Shown: one piece after another, positions 53,650 through 62,285 of the stretch | Position numbering within the stretch: the stretch's first letter is position 1 | Layout of the letters: the number at the start of each line of letters is the position of its first letter | From: Caballeronia glebae | Lineage (GTDB): Bacteria > Pseudomonadota > Gammaproteobacteria > Burkholderiales > Burkholderiaceae | DNA: 64,000 nt | Assembly: GCF_001545035.1 (NCBI RefSeq) | Contig: NZ_FCOJ02000001.1 | Location: 62,001-126,000 of the forward strand | Direction of reading: 5' to 3' | Program-made: the position numbers and the translations under genes | Notes under the pieces: model-generated | The model's input: the letters and a program-made list of their open reading frames with translations, nothing else | Told to the model about the DNA's origin: nothing | Database searches by the model: none

Positions 53650-54981
53650 TCAGGCCTCGCTCTCCATGATCCGGTCGATGAGCCGCGCGTTCTCGCCCGC
53701 CGAGCCAATGCCCGCGTGCTTGGCCATCGGCACGAAGAAGTGCGTCGCGATGGGCAGCTTCGAGCGTTCGAGCCAGTTGCTCAGATGCGCGACGAGGCGT
53801 TTCGCCGGCGTCTTCAACTCTTCGCGCAGCACGCCGGGCAGTTTCTCGAAGTGACGCATTTCGGTCTGATACGGCTCGGGTGCGACGCAGAGCGCGTTCG
53901 GCCGGCCATCGACATCGACGGGAAGCCGTTCCAACGCCTGATGCAGCAGCGCGACGCCAAGACCCTCGCCGCGCCACGGCTTCCTCACTTCCCACAGGCT
54001 GATGTAGATCACGCGATGCGCGTTGAAAACCTCGCACAGCTTTTCCGGGCCGAGCGCTTCGGTCGAGGCGAGCGCGAGCGAGAGCATTTCGCCCGAGTAC
54101 GTGTCGAGCGTGTAGACGAGATCGGCGCTGCTCGTGAGCGGCGGCACCTTGACGAGTTGCAGCCGCACCGCCGCCGCGACGATGTCGCTGCCCGCTTCGT
54201 GAAACACGGCGAACGCGGTGCCGAGACGTTCGTCGTCGACCTGCGGATACTCGTGGCGATAGGTCATCGTGAAGAGAAACGGCCCGATCTTCTCGCGATA
54301 GGCAAGCGGGCGGTCGACATCGTAGTCGTCGACGCCGCCGAGACCGTAGGGATCGTAATCGCGTTTCTCGCGGCGCTCGCCGTTTTGCACGGCGGCGGCG
54401 AGCGCCGCGAGCGGACGGCGCGACTCCGGCACGAGATCTTCCGGCAAGCCTTCCCAGGTGAGGCGCAAAAACTCCCGTCCGCCACGATAGTGCGTCTCGA
54501 AGAGCGCGAGAACCGGCTCGCCGGCGGCCGGATCGAGAATGCGCTGGGCGCACTCATAGGCGCGGTCGAGCAGCTCATCGGCTTCGGCGGGATCGGGCGA
54601 GAGGTGCGGCTCGCTGCCCTGCGGCGCAGCGGGCAAGCCTTTTGCGAGGCGTTCCTTGTGGGCGAGTTCGAGCCATTCGTCGGCGGCGCGTTCGGCGATG
54701 AAACCCGCCGCGATGCGATAACCCGTCAGCACGATCGACTGGCCGGTGCGCCCGAGCGGAAAGACGTATTCGTCGTTCATGGCGTCTTCCACGGTGACGC
54801 CGCGGAAGGTTTCGCGCGGCGCGTTCGTGTTCGCGGCCGCATCGAAGCGGTCATGCGACAGCACGTGGGCGACGAGGTCGGACGCGGCCGGACCGAACTC
54901 CGATCCGGCGCCGGGAAGCAGCTTCAGCAGGGACAAGGTACTCGTGGTGTTCGTGCTGCCGGTCGTGCTCGGTGTGCTCAT
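53650..54981 (-). CDS. GNAT-like N-acetyltransferase family protein
   Basis: A 443-residue protein. The C-terminal part contains an acetyl-CoA-binding-like motif VRKPWRGEGLGVALLHQALERLP near residues 338-360, which resembles the Q/RxxGxG/A pattern of GNAT enzymes. Flanking regions (YRIAAGFIAERAADEW; FTMTYRHEYPQVDDERLGTAF) have no family that I recognise. The large N-terminal part is mixed alpha/beta and soluble. The start MSTPSTTG at 54981 has GGAG nine bases upstream, better spaced than at 54990. It is divergent from the GFA gene and followed by a hydrolase. Confidence 0.6.
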   Translation of the reverse strand: MSTPSTTGSTNTTSTLSLLKLLPGAGSEFGPAASDLVAHVLSHDRFDAAANTNAPRETFRGVTVEDAMNDEYVFPLGRTGQSIVLTGYRIAAGFIAERAADEWLELAHKERLAKGLPAAPQGSEPHLSPDPAEADELLDRAYECAQRILDPAAGEPVLALFETHYRGGREFLRLTWEGLPEDLVPESRRPLAALAAAVQNGERREKRDYDPYGLGGVDDYDVDRPLAYREKIGPFLFTMTYRHEYPQVDDERLGTAFAVFHEAGSDIVAAAVRLQLVKVPPLTSSADLVYTLDTYSGEMLSLALASTEALGPEKLCEVFNAHRVIYISLWEVRKPWRGEGLGVALLHQALERLPVDVDGRPNALCVAPEPYQTEMRHFEKLPGVLREELKTPAKRLVAHLSNWLERSKLPIATHFFVPMAKHAGIGSAGENARLIDRIMESEA

Positions 54982-55043
54982 GAGTGCCATCTCCGATCGT
55001 GAAGAGTTATCGTAACAAACCGTCGTATTTACGGGAGAGATCG

Positions 55044-55466
55044 ATGAACGTTCAAAAGGACGACGAGCTGGCGACCAAGGTTCATGAAGGCGGATGCGCA
55101 TGCGGCGCGTTTCGCTTTCGCGCGACGGGCACGCCCAAGCGCGCCTGCATGTGCCACTGCATGACGTGCCGGCAAGTGCACGGCTCCGCCTTCGGAGCTT
55201 ATGCGATTTACGCGCGCGGCGACGTGATGATGAGCGGCAGCCTCTCCACATGGCAGAGTTCCGACGACGGGCGGCGGCATTTCTGCCCGGTGTGCGGCTC
55301 GGTCGCGTACATGGAATTCACGACGCGCGACGAGGTCGATCTGCCCATCGGCGCATTCGACGAAACCGGTGTGTTCGAACCGGCCTACGAACTGTGGACC
55401 AAGCATCGCGAACCCTGGCTGCCGCAGGGCGCGCGTCCGGAGTACGTCGAAGAGCGTCCGCACTAG
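55044..55466 (+). CDS. GFA/CENP-V family zinc protein
   Basis: A 140-residue protein of the GFA (glutathione-dependent formaldehyde-activating enzyme-like) family. The zinc ligands are CACGAFRF, CMCHCMTCRQVHG (near residue 35), and CPVCGSVAY (near 82). The C-terminal part FEPAYELWTKHREPWL is the usual family ending. Most members lack proven catalytic function. The GGGAGAG ribosome-binding site precedes ATG 55044. It is 7 bases before the DUF72 gene, so the two are probably co-transcribed. Confidence 0.93.
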   Translation: MNVQKDDELATKVHEGGCACGAFRFRATGTPKRACMCHCMTCRQVHGSAFGAYAIYARGDVMMSGSLSTWQSSDDGRRHFCPVCGSVAYMEFTTRDEVDLPIGAFDETGVFEPAYELWTKHREPWLPQGARPEYVEERPH

Positions 55467-55473
55467 GTGCGCG

Positions 55474-56385
55474 ATGGCCGGGCGCATCCGCATCGGCATT
55501 TCGGGCTGGCGCTATGCCGGCTGGCGCGGCGTGTTCTATCCGCGGAAGCTCGCGCAGGCCCGCGAACTCGATTTCGCGTCGCGCGCGGTCCAGACGGTCG
55601 AGATCAACGGATCGCACTATTCGCTGCAAAGCGTGAAGAGCTACCGCGCGTGGCGCGACGCGACGCCGGCGGGCTTCGTCTTCAGCGTGAAGGGGCCGCG
55701 CTATCTGACGCACATGCTGCGTTTTCGCGACGAAACCGCGATTCCGGCGATCTCGAACTTTTTCGCGTCCGGCGTGCTCGCGCTCGGCGACAAACTCGGT
55801 CCGTTTCTCTGGCAGTTTCCGCCGAACTTTTCCTTCCGTCCCGAAGCTTTCGAGCGTTTTCTCGAACTGCTGCCGAAGGATACCGCCGCCGCCGCGCGTC
55901 TCGCCCAGGGGCACGACACGCGCGTCAAAGAACCGTGGTTCGAGCCGGGAAGAAAGCGCGCGCTGCGGCACGCGATCGAGATCCGCCATGCGAGCTTTTG
56001 CACCGATGAATTCGTGCGGCTTCTGCGCAAGCACGGCGCGGCGCTCGTCGTGTCGGATTCGGTCGCGGGCTGGCCGTATGCCGAAGACCTCACGTCGGAC
56101 TTCGCGTATCTGCGGCTTCACGGCAGCGAAACGCTTTACGGCGGCAGCTACAAGGACGAAGCGCTCGACGAGTGGGCGCGCCGCATCGAATGCTGGGCTG
56201 CGGGCGCACAGATCGGCGATGCGCGGCTGATCTCGTCGGCGAAAGCGCGCCCGCGCGCCGGGCGCGACGTCTTCTGTTACTTCGACAACGACCAGAAAGT
56301 GCGGGCGCCGTTCGATGCGCGCCGCCTGATGGAGCGCCTCGGACTCACGCCTCCCGTCGAAAAACAGATCGAGACGAGCCGCTGA
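55474..56385 (+). CDS. DUF72 family protein (YecE-like)
   Basis: A 303-residue TIM-barrel-like protein of the DUF72/UPF0759 family: IRIGISGWRYAGWRGVFYP at residues 5-23, TVEINGSHYSLQS, FSVKGPRYLTHM, then FLWQFPPNFSFRPEAFERFL and the C-terminal CYFDNDQKVRAPFDARRL. The conserved Glu/Asn/His/Trp positions suggest a barrel active site, but the function is not established. It has no signal peptide. The start MAGRIRIGI is 7 bases after the GFA stop. Confidence 0.92.
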   Translation: MAGRIRIGISGWRYAGWRGVFYPRKLAQARELDFASRAVQTVEINGSHYSLQSVKSYRAWRDATPAGFVFSVKGPRYLTHMLRFRDETAIPAISNFFASGVLALGDKLGPFLWQFPPNFSFRPEAFERFLELLPKDTAAAARLAQGHDTRVKEPWFEPGRKRALRHAIEIRHASFCTDEFVRLLRKHGAALVVSDSVAGWPYAEDLTSDFAYLRLHGSETLYGGSYKDEALDEWARRIECWAAGAQIGDARLISSAKARPRAGRDVFCYFDNDQKVRAPFDARRLMERLGLTPPVEKQIETSR

Positions 56386-56573
56386 AGACCGGGACAACTT
56401 TTGTCTCGCCGGAACCGCATGCTCTCGTCAACGGTCCGAGCAATTGCATTCGCGCCCAGAAAATAAGACGATAAGCGGCGTGCGCTGTGCAGGCTGCAAC
56501 AAGCGTTCATAGGCGCGGCAGCGGCAGGATCGAGAACCTTTGTATTTCATGGCCAACGAGGAGCATCGATACC

Positions 56574-58148
56574 ATGACGAAGAAACCGGTCAGCGGCAGC
56601 GACAAGATTCATCCCGACGACGCGCAGTGCATCGGCGATTGCGACCCTTCCGAGCAGATCGAAGTAATCGTGATGCTGCGGCGCAAGGACGAGGCGGGCT
56701 TCAAGCAGATGATGGCGCGCATCGATTCCGGCGAGGCGCCCGCGCAAGCCGTTTCGCGCGAGGAATTCGACAAGCGTTTCACCGCGTCGGACGACGACGT
56801 CGCGAAGGTCGAGGCCTTCGCGAGGCAATACGGTCTGACGGTCGTGCGCGCGGAAACCGAAACGCGCAGCGTCGTGCTGAAGGGCAGCATCGAACAATTC
56901 CAGAAAGCTTTCGATGTCAAATTAGAGCGCTTTCAACATCACAACATCGGCGAATATCGCGGCCGCTTGGGTCCGGTGAACGTGCCCGAGGACATGCACG
57001 ACGCCGTCACCGCCGTGCTCGGACTCGACAGCAAGCCGCAGGCGCGTCCCCACTTTCGTTTCCGTCCGCCGTTCAAGCCGGCGCGCGGCGTGGCGAGTTC
57101 GTCGTTCACGCCGGTCGATCTCGCGCGTCTCTACGACTTCCCCGATGGCGACGGCGCCGGCCAGTGCATCGCGATCATCGAGCTGGGCGGCGGCTATCGC
57201 GATACCGATCTTTCCGCGTATTTCTCGAAGCTCGGCGTTAAGGCGCCGAAAGTCGTCGCGATCGGCGTCGACAACGCGAAGAACGCGCCCACGGGCAACC
57301 CGAACGGCCCGGACGGCGAGGTGACGCTCGACATCGAGGTCGCGGGCGCCATTGCGCCGGGCGCGACCATCGCCGTGTACTTCGCGCCGAACAGCGACGC
57401 CGGTTTCGTCGACGCCGTCAATCGCGCGCTGCACGATTCCACCAACAAGCCTTCCGTGATATCGATCAGTTGGGGTGGCCCCGAAGCGAACTGGTCGTCG
57501 CAATCCATCGGCGCGTTCAACGACGTGCTGCAAAGCGCGGCCGCGCTCGGCGTGACGGTCTGCGCGGCGTCGGGCGATAGCGGCTCGTCCGACGGCGCCG
57601 GTGACGGCGCGGACCACGTCGACTTTCCCGCGTCGAGCCCGTATGTGCTCGGCTGCGGCGGCACGAGCCTCACGGCGTCCGGAACGGGCATCGCGAAAGA
57701 AGTCGTGTGGAACGACGGCGACCAGGGCGGCTCGGGCGGCGGCGGCGTGTCCGGCGTGTTCGCGCTGCCGGTGTGGCAGAAGGGCTTGCCGGTCACGCGC
57801 AACGGCAAGCAAACGGCGCTCGCGAAGCGCGGCGTGCCGGATGTTGCGGGCGACGCGTCGCCGCAAACCGGCTACGAAGTGCTGATAGACGGCGAAGATA
57901 CGGTCGTCGGCGGAACGAGCGCAGTTGCGCCGTTGTGGGCTGCGCTGATCGCGCGCATCAACGCGATCAACGGGTCGCCCTCGGGCTTCGTCAATCCGAA
58001 GCTCTACGGCGCGAAGACGGCGTTTCGCGACATCACGGAAGGCAGCAACGGCAGTTTCTCGGCGGCGGCGGGCTGGGACGCGTGTACCGGCATGGGCAGC
58101 CCCGACGGCGCGAAGATCGCGAACGCGCTTGCGTCCGCGAAGCACTGA
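56574..58148 (+). CDS. S53 family serine-carboxyl peptidase (sedolisin)
   Basis: A 524-residue protease of the sedolisin/kumamolisin family, usually active at low pH. It has a Pro-kumamolisin-like prodomain (about residues 20-170) followed by the catalytic domain. The S-E-D residues are Glu249 and Asp253 (EVTLDIEVAG), the oxyanion Asp335 (ASGDSGSSDG) and nucleophile Ser449 (GGTSAVAPLWAA). The C-terminal calcium-site region DITEGSNGSFSAAAGWDACTG is present. No N-terminal signal peptide is visible (MTKKPVSGSDKIHPDD), which is odd for a family that is usually exported. The ATG has GAGGAG 12 bases upstream. It is followed 54 bases later by an S10 peptidase gene. Confidence 0.92.
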   Translation: MTKKPVSGSDKIHPDDAQCIGDCDPSEQIEVIVMLRRKDEAGFKQMMARIDSGEAPAQAVSREEFDKRFTASDDDVAKVEAFARQYGLTVVRAETETRSVVLKGSIEQFQKAFDVKLERFQHHNIGEYRGRLGPVNVPEDMHDAVTAVLGLDSKPQARPHFRFRPPFKPARGVASSSFTPVDLARLYDFPDGDGAGQCIAIIELGGGYRDTDLSAYFSKLGVKAPKVVAIGVDNAKNAPTGNPNGPDGEVTLDIEVAGAIAPGATIAVYFAPNSDAGFVDAVNRALHDSTNKPSVISISWGGPEANWSSQSIGAFNDVLQSAAALGVTVCAASGDSGSSDGAGDGADHVDFPASSPYVLGCGGTSLTASGTGIAKEVVWNDGDQGGSGGGGVSGVFALPVWQKGLPVTRNGKQTALAKRGVPDVAGDASPQTGYEVLIDGEDTVVGGTSAVAPLWAALIARINAINGSPSGFVNPKLYGAKTAFRDITEGSNGSFSAAAGWDACTGMGSPDGAKIANALASAKH

Positions 58149-58202
58149 GCATGGCGTAAGACAGTGAACAACAACCACGACGACGATTCTGGAGCGACGA
58201 CG

Positions 58203-59906
58203 ATGAACTCCGATCCACTGGCAGCGAGCGACAAACCTTCGAACGCGGAAGAGCCGGGCTTGACCGCGGCCGCGAAAAAAGCGCCGAAGAAGACCACGAC
58301 GGCGAAGAAGGATCATCCGTACTTCGATCCGGTCGCATACGGCAACGGTCCCGACGACGCGGTCGCGGCGACCGAGGCGGACGAGAACGCGGCCATCACG
58401 CATCACAGCGTGACGGTCGGCGGCGCGAAGATCGCGTACACGGCGACGGTCGGGCATCTCGTGACCGTCGACCCGAGCAGTTCGAAGCCGAGCGCGAAGA
58501 TGTTCTTCGTCGCGTTCACGAAAGACGGCGCGAAGGAGGAGGCGCGTCCGCTGACGTTCTTCTATAACGGCGGACCGGGGTCGTCGTCGGTATTCGTTTT
58601 GCTCGGCTCGTTCGCGCCGCGCCGCATCAAGACGGCGATGCCGGGCTTCACGCCGCCCGCGCCGTATCAGATGGAAGACAACCCGGACAGCCTGCTCGAC
58701 CGCAGCGACCTGATCTTCATCAATCCGGTCGGCACGGGCTATTCGGCCGCGATCGCGCCGAACAAGAATCGCGATTTCTGGGGCGTCGATCAGGACGCGG
58801 CCTCGATCGCGCAGTTCATCAAGCGCTATCTGACGAAGAACAATCGCTGGAACTCGCCGAAGTTCCTGTTCGGCGAGTCGTACGGCACGGCGCGCAGTTG
58901 CGTGCTCGCGTACAAGCTGCACGAGGACGGCATCGATCTGAACGGCGTCACGCTGCAATCGTCGATTCTCGATTACCGGCAGGCGGGCAACCCGGTTGGC
59001 GCGCTGCCAACCGCGGCCGCTGACGCGTGGTATCACAAGAAACTCGGCGTGCATCCGACGCCGACGAACCTTCTGAGCTTCGCGGAGGAAGTCGCGGAAT
59101 TTTCTCGCACGGACTATCTGAACGCGCTGCGCAAGTTTCCGCAGACGGACGACGAAGTGGTCGAGAAGCTGTCCGAGTACACGGGCATCGACCGCGCGAC
59201 GCTGCTTGCATGGAGCCTCGACGTCGCGGCTTACGACAGCCGCGGCAATTCGCTTTTTCTCACGACGCTGCTCAAGTCGAAGGGCGAATCGCTCGGCTCC
59301 TACGATGGCCGCGTGACGGCGATCTCGACCGGCATTGCCGGCAAGATCGACCCGAATTCGGGCGGCAACGATCCGACGATGACGGCGGTGAGCGGCGTCT
59401 ACACGACGATGTGGAACAGCTACCTGAACGAGCAGCTGAAGTTCACGTCGACGTCGTCGTTCACCGACCTGAACGACCAGGCGTTCCTCAACTGGGACTT
59501 CAAGCACACGGACCCGACGGGCGCGCAGAAGGGGCTCGACTCGAAGGGCAACATCATTCTGTACACGGGGGGCGATCTCGCCGCGGTGATGGCGTTGAAC
59601 GTCGATTTGAAGGTGCTGTCCGCCAACGGGATGTATGACTTCGTGACGCCGTTCTATCAGACGATCATCGACTTGCAGCAGATGCCCCTGATCGACAAGA
59701 CCGTGCGGCAGAATCTGTCGGCGACGTTTTATCCGTCGGGACATATGGTTTATCTCGACGGCGGGTCGAGAACGCAACTCAAGGCGGATCTCGCGAAGAT
59801 GTACGACGAAGCGACGGCCAATCATGCGGCGATGAGCCGGATCGTGACGCTGCAGAAGACCACGGCGGACAAGTTGGGGGCGTTGTCGCCGGTTGATGGG
59901 GGGTGA
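58203..59906 (+). CDS. S10 family serine carboxypeptidase
   Basis: A 567-residue serine carboxypeptidase-like protein, removing C-terminal amino acids at acid pH. The triad is Ser226 in GESYGTAR, Asp479 in [10 protein letters not shown] and His514 in [11 protein letters not shown]. The oxyanion motif is [17 protein letters not shown] near residue 120. The N terminus is a lysine-rich linker ([19 protein letters not shown]) without a signal peptide. The ATG at 58203 has a GGAG eight bases upstream; a GTG at 58164 in the same frame is an alternative start. It is paired with the S53 gene upstream and probably acts on the peptides it produces. Confidence 0.92.
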   Translation: MNSDPLAASDKPSNAEEPGLTAAAKKAPKKTTTAKKDHPYFDPVAYGNGPDDAVAATEADENAAITHHSVTVGGAKIAYTATVGHLVTVDPSSSKPSAKMFFVAFTKDGAKEEARPLTFFYNGGPGSSSVFVLLGSFAPRRIKTAMPGFTPPAPYQMEDNPDSLLDRSDLIFINPVGTGYSAAIAPNKNRDFWGVDQDAASIAQFIKRYLTKNNRWNSPKFLFGESYGTARSCVLAYKLHEDGIDLNGVTLQSSILDYRQAGNPVGALPTAAADAWYHKKLGVHPTPTNLLSFAEEVAEFSRTDYLNALRKFPQTDDEVVEKLSEYTGIDRATLLAWSLDVAAYDSRGNSLFLTTLLKSKGESLGSYDGRVTAISTGIAGKIDPNSGGNDPTMTAVSGVYTTMWNSYLNEQLKFTSTSSFTDLNDQAFLNWDFKHTDPTGAQKGLDSKGNIILYTGGDLAAVMALNVDLKVLSANGMYDFVTPFYQTIIDLQQMPLIDKTVRQNLSATFYPSGHMVYLDGGSRTQLKADLAKMYDEATANHAAMSRIVTLQKTTADKLGALSPVDGG

Positions 59907-60048
59907 TTTTTCTGCGCGGGCGGGCTTGGGTGGAGGGTGTGGCTCGCTCGCGCGGTTTATCGAGCCTGTCATAAATTTTGTGTTCGAGGCTCCGGGTACA
60001 TCAATTGCGACCCCGACCGCAAAATCTCACCCACCCGGAGTCCCCACA

Positions 60049-62175
60049 ATGGCAACAAAGAAGCAGCCGCCCGCGAGCGGCGTCGCCCGCACCCTGTCGC
60101 GAAGCAACACCAACAAGAAAGTCGAATCCCTCGAAGCCTTCCGCACCGACGCGACCGGTCAGGCCCTGACGACGAACCAGGGCGTCAAGATAGCCGATAA
60201 CCAGAACACCCTGCGCGCCGGCGAGCGCGGCCCGTCCTTGCTCGAAGACTTCATCATGCGTGAAAAAATCACGCACTTCGACCACGAGCGCATTCCGGAA
60301 CGCATCGTCCATGCGCGAGGCTCGGCCGCGCACGGCGTCTTCAAGGTGTACGAATCGCAGGCCGGGCTGACCAAGGCCGCGTTCCTGCAAGACCCGTCGA
60401 AGGAAACGCCCGTCTACGTGCGCTTCTCGACCGTGCAAGGCTCGCGCGGTTCGGCCGATACCGTGCGCGACGTGCGCGGTTTCGCCGTGAAGTTCTACAC
60501 GGACGAAGGCAACTTCGATCTCGTCGGCAACAACATGCCGGTGTTCTTCATCCAGGACGCGATCAAGTTCCCCGACTTCGTCCACGCGGTCAAACCCGAG
60601 CCGCACAACGAAATGCCGCAAGGCGCATCGGCGCACGACACCTTTTGGGACTTCGTGTCGCTCGTGCCCGAATCTGCGCACATGGTGCTCTGGACCATGT
60701 CCGACCGCGCGATTCCCCGCAGCTTGCGGACGATGGAAGGCTTCGGCATCCATACGTTCCGCTTCGTCGACGCGCAGGGCAACGGCCGCTTCGTCAAGTT
60801 CCACTGGCGGCCGACGATCGGTTCGGCGTCGTTGTTGTGGGACGAAGCGCAGAAACTCGCGGGCAAGGATTCGGACTTCCATCGGCGGGATTTGTGGGAA
60901 GCGATCGATAACGGCGATTATCCCGAGTGGGAACTCGGCGTGCAGATCGTCGAGGAAGCGGACGAACACAAGTTCGACTTCGATCTGCTCGACCCGACCA
61001 AGATCATCCCCGAAGAGCTCGTGCCGCTAAAGATGATCGGCAAGCTCACGTTGAATCGCAATCCCGAGAACTTCTTCGCGGAAACCGAGCAGGTCGCGTT
61101 CTGTCCGGGGCATATCGTGCCGGGCATCGACTTCACGAACGATCCGCTTTTGCAAGGCCGATTGTTCTCGTACACCGACACGCAGATCAGCCGTCTCGGC
61201 GGCCCGAACTTTCACGAGATTCCGATCAACCGTCCGCTCGCGCCGCTGCACAACGGCCAGCGCGACGCAATGCATCGCCAGACGATCCCCAAAGGGCAGG
61301 CGTCCTACGAGCCGAATTCGATCGACGGCGGATGGCCGAAGGAAACCGCGCCGGCCGCGGCGGGCGGCGGCTTCGAGAGCTACACGGAGCGCGTCGAAGG
61401 CTCGAAAATCCGCGTGCGCAGCCCGTCGTTCAAGGACCATTATTCGCAGGCGACGCTCTTCTGGAACAGCATGACCGATCCGGAAAAGGATCACATCGTC
61501 GGCGCTTATTCGTTCGAGCTTTCCAAGGTCGAACGCAAGAACATTCGCGAGCGCCAGCTCGGCATTCTCGCGAATATCGACGAGACGCTCGCCGCGCGCG
61601 TCGCCGTCAATCTCGGATTGCCCGCGCCGAAGAAGAACGCCGACGCCGACGAACTCGGCAAATCGTCGGTGACGGAATCGCCGGCGCTGTCGATCATCGC
61701 GAAGACGAAGCCGTCGATCAAGACGCGCAAGGTCGCGATTCTCGCCGCGCCGGGCGCCGATGCCGCGAGCATCAAGGCCGTGCAGGACGCGCTGAAAGCC
61801 GAGGGCGCGCGCGCGTTGGTCATCTCGCCGACGCTCGGCTCGCCCGCCCAGGGCGTCGAGCCCGACGCGACCATTCTCGGCATGCCGTCGATCATGTTCG
61901 ACGGCGTGATCGTCGCGGGCGGCAAGGATAGCGCGAAGGCACTGGCGGAATCCGGCGACGCGCGTCACTTCGTGCTTGAGGCGTTCAAGCATCTGAAGGC
62001 GATCGGCGCGATCGGCGACGGCGAGGACGTGCTCGCGGCCGCGCATTTGCCGGGCGGTGAGGAAGGCGTCGCCGTGGGCAGCGACGCCAAAGCGGTGCTG
62101 AAGACTTTCATCGAAGCGATGAGCAAGCATCGCGTGTGGTCGCGCGCGCAAAAGGCGGAGTCGGTGCCGGCCTGA
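60049..62175 (+). CDS. katE: Large-subunit catalase HPII (KatE type)
   Basis: A 708-residue haem catalase converting H2O2 to water and oxygen. The distal His88 is in [13 protein letters not shown], the distal Asn is in [14 protein letters not shown] near residues 161-162, and the proximal haem ligand Tyr375 is in [15 protein letters not shown]. After residue ~540 comes a DJ-1/PfpI-like C-terminal domain ([46 protein letters not shown]), the mark of the large-subunit clade. The N terminus is Lys/Thr-rich. The GGAG at 60037-60040 precedes the start. A hairpin with a short U-run follows the stop. Confidence 0.95.
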   Translation: MATKKQPPASGVARTLSRSNTNKKVESLEAFRTDATGQALTTNQGVKIADNQNTLRAGERGPSLLEDFIMREKITHFDHERIPERIVHARGSAAHGVFKVYESQAGLTKAAFLQDPSKETPVYVRFSTVQGSRGSADTVRDVRGFAVKFYTDEGNFDLVGNNMPVFFIQDAIKFPDFVHAVKPEPHNEMPQGASAHDTFWDFVSLVPESAHMVLWTMSDRAIPRSLRTMEGFGIHTFRFVDAQGNGRFVKFHWRPTIGSASLLWDEAQKLAGKDSDFHRRDLWEAIDNGDYPEWELGVQIVEEADEHKFDFDLLDPTKIIPEELVPLKMIGKLTLNRNPENFFAETEQVAFCPGHIVPGIDFTNDPLLQGRLFSYTDTQISRLGGPNFHEIPINRPLAPLHNGQRDAMHRQTIPKGQASYEPNSIDGGWPKETAPAAAGGGFESYTERVEGSKIRVRSPSFKDHYSQATLFWNSMTDPEKDHIVGAYSFELSKVERKNIRERQLGILANIDETLAARVAVNLGLPAPKKNADADELGKSSVTESPALSIIAKTKPSIKTRKVAILAAPGADAASIKAVQDALKAEGARALVISPTLGSPAQGVEPDATILGMPSIMFDGVIVAGGKDSAKALAESGDARHFVLEAFKHLKAIGAIGDGEDVLAAAHLPGGEEGVAVGSDAKAVLKTFIEAMSKHRVWSRAQKAESVPA

Positions 62176-62176
62176 G

Positions 62177-62206
62177 GCGCGTTTCGCGGCGCGCAACGAA
62201 ACGCGC
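62177..62206 (+). terminator. Terminator after katE
   Basis: GCGCGTTTCG (62177-62186) pairs perfectly with CGAAACGCGC (62197-62206) with a ten-base loop, followed by TTTCG. It starts right after the stop codon. The U-run is short, so termination may be partial. Confidence 0.6.
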
Positions 62207-62285
62207 TTTCGTGCGTCGCGCCGTCGATATACGCGCCCCAGCGTTTTTGAGACACTAGCCGCACACTGGTCTATCGGGGCGTGAC

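Noticed and set aside
56922..59972. Very long open frame (over 1,000 codons) on the minus strand opposite the peptidase genes
   Set aside because: It is arginine-rich, has no family motif and lies antisense to two genes with complete catalytic residues. High GC makes such shadow frames common.
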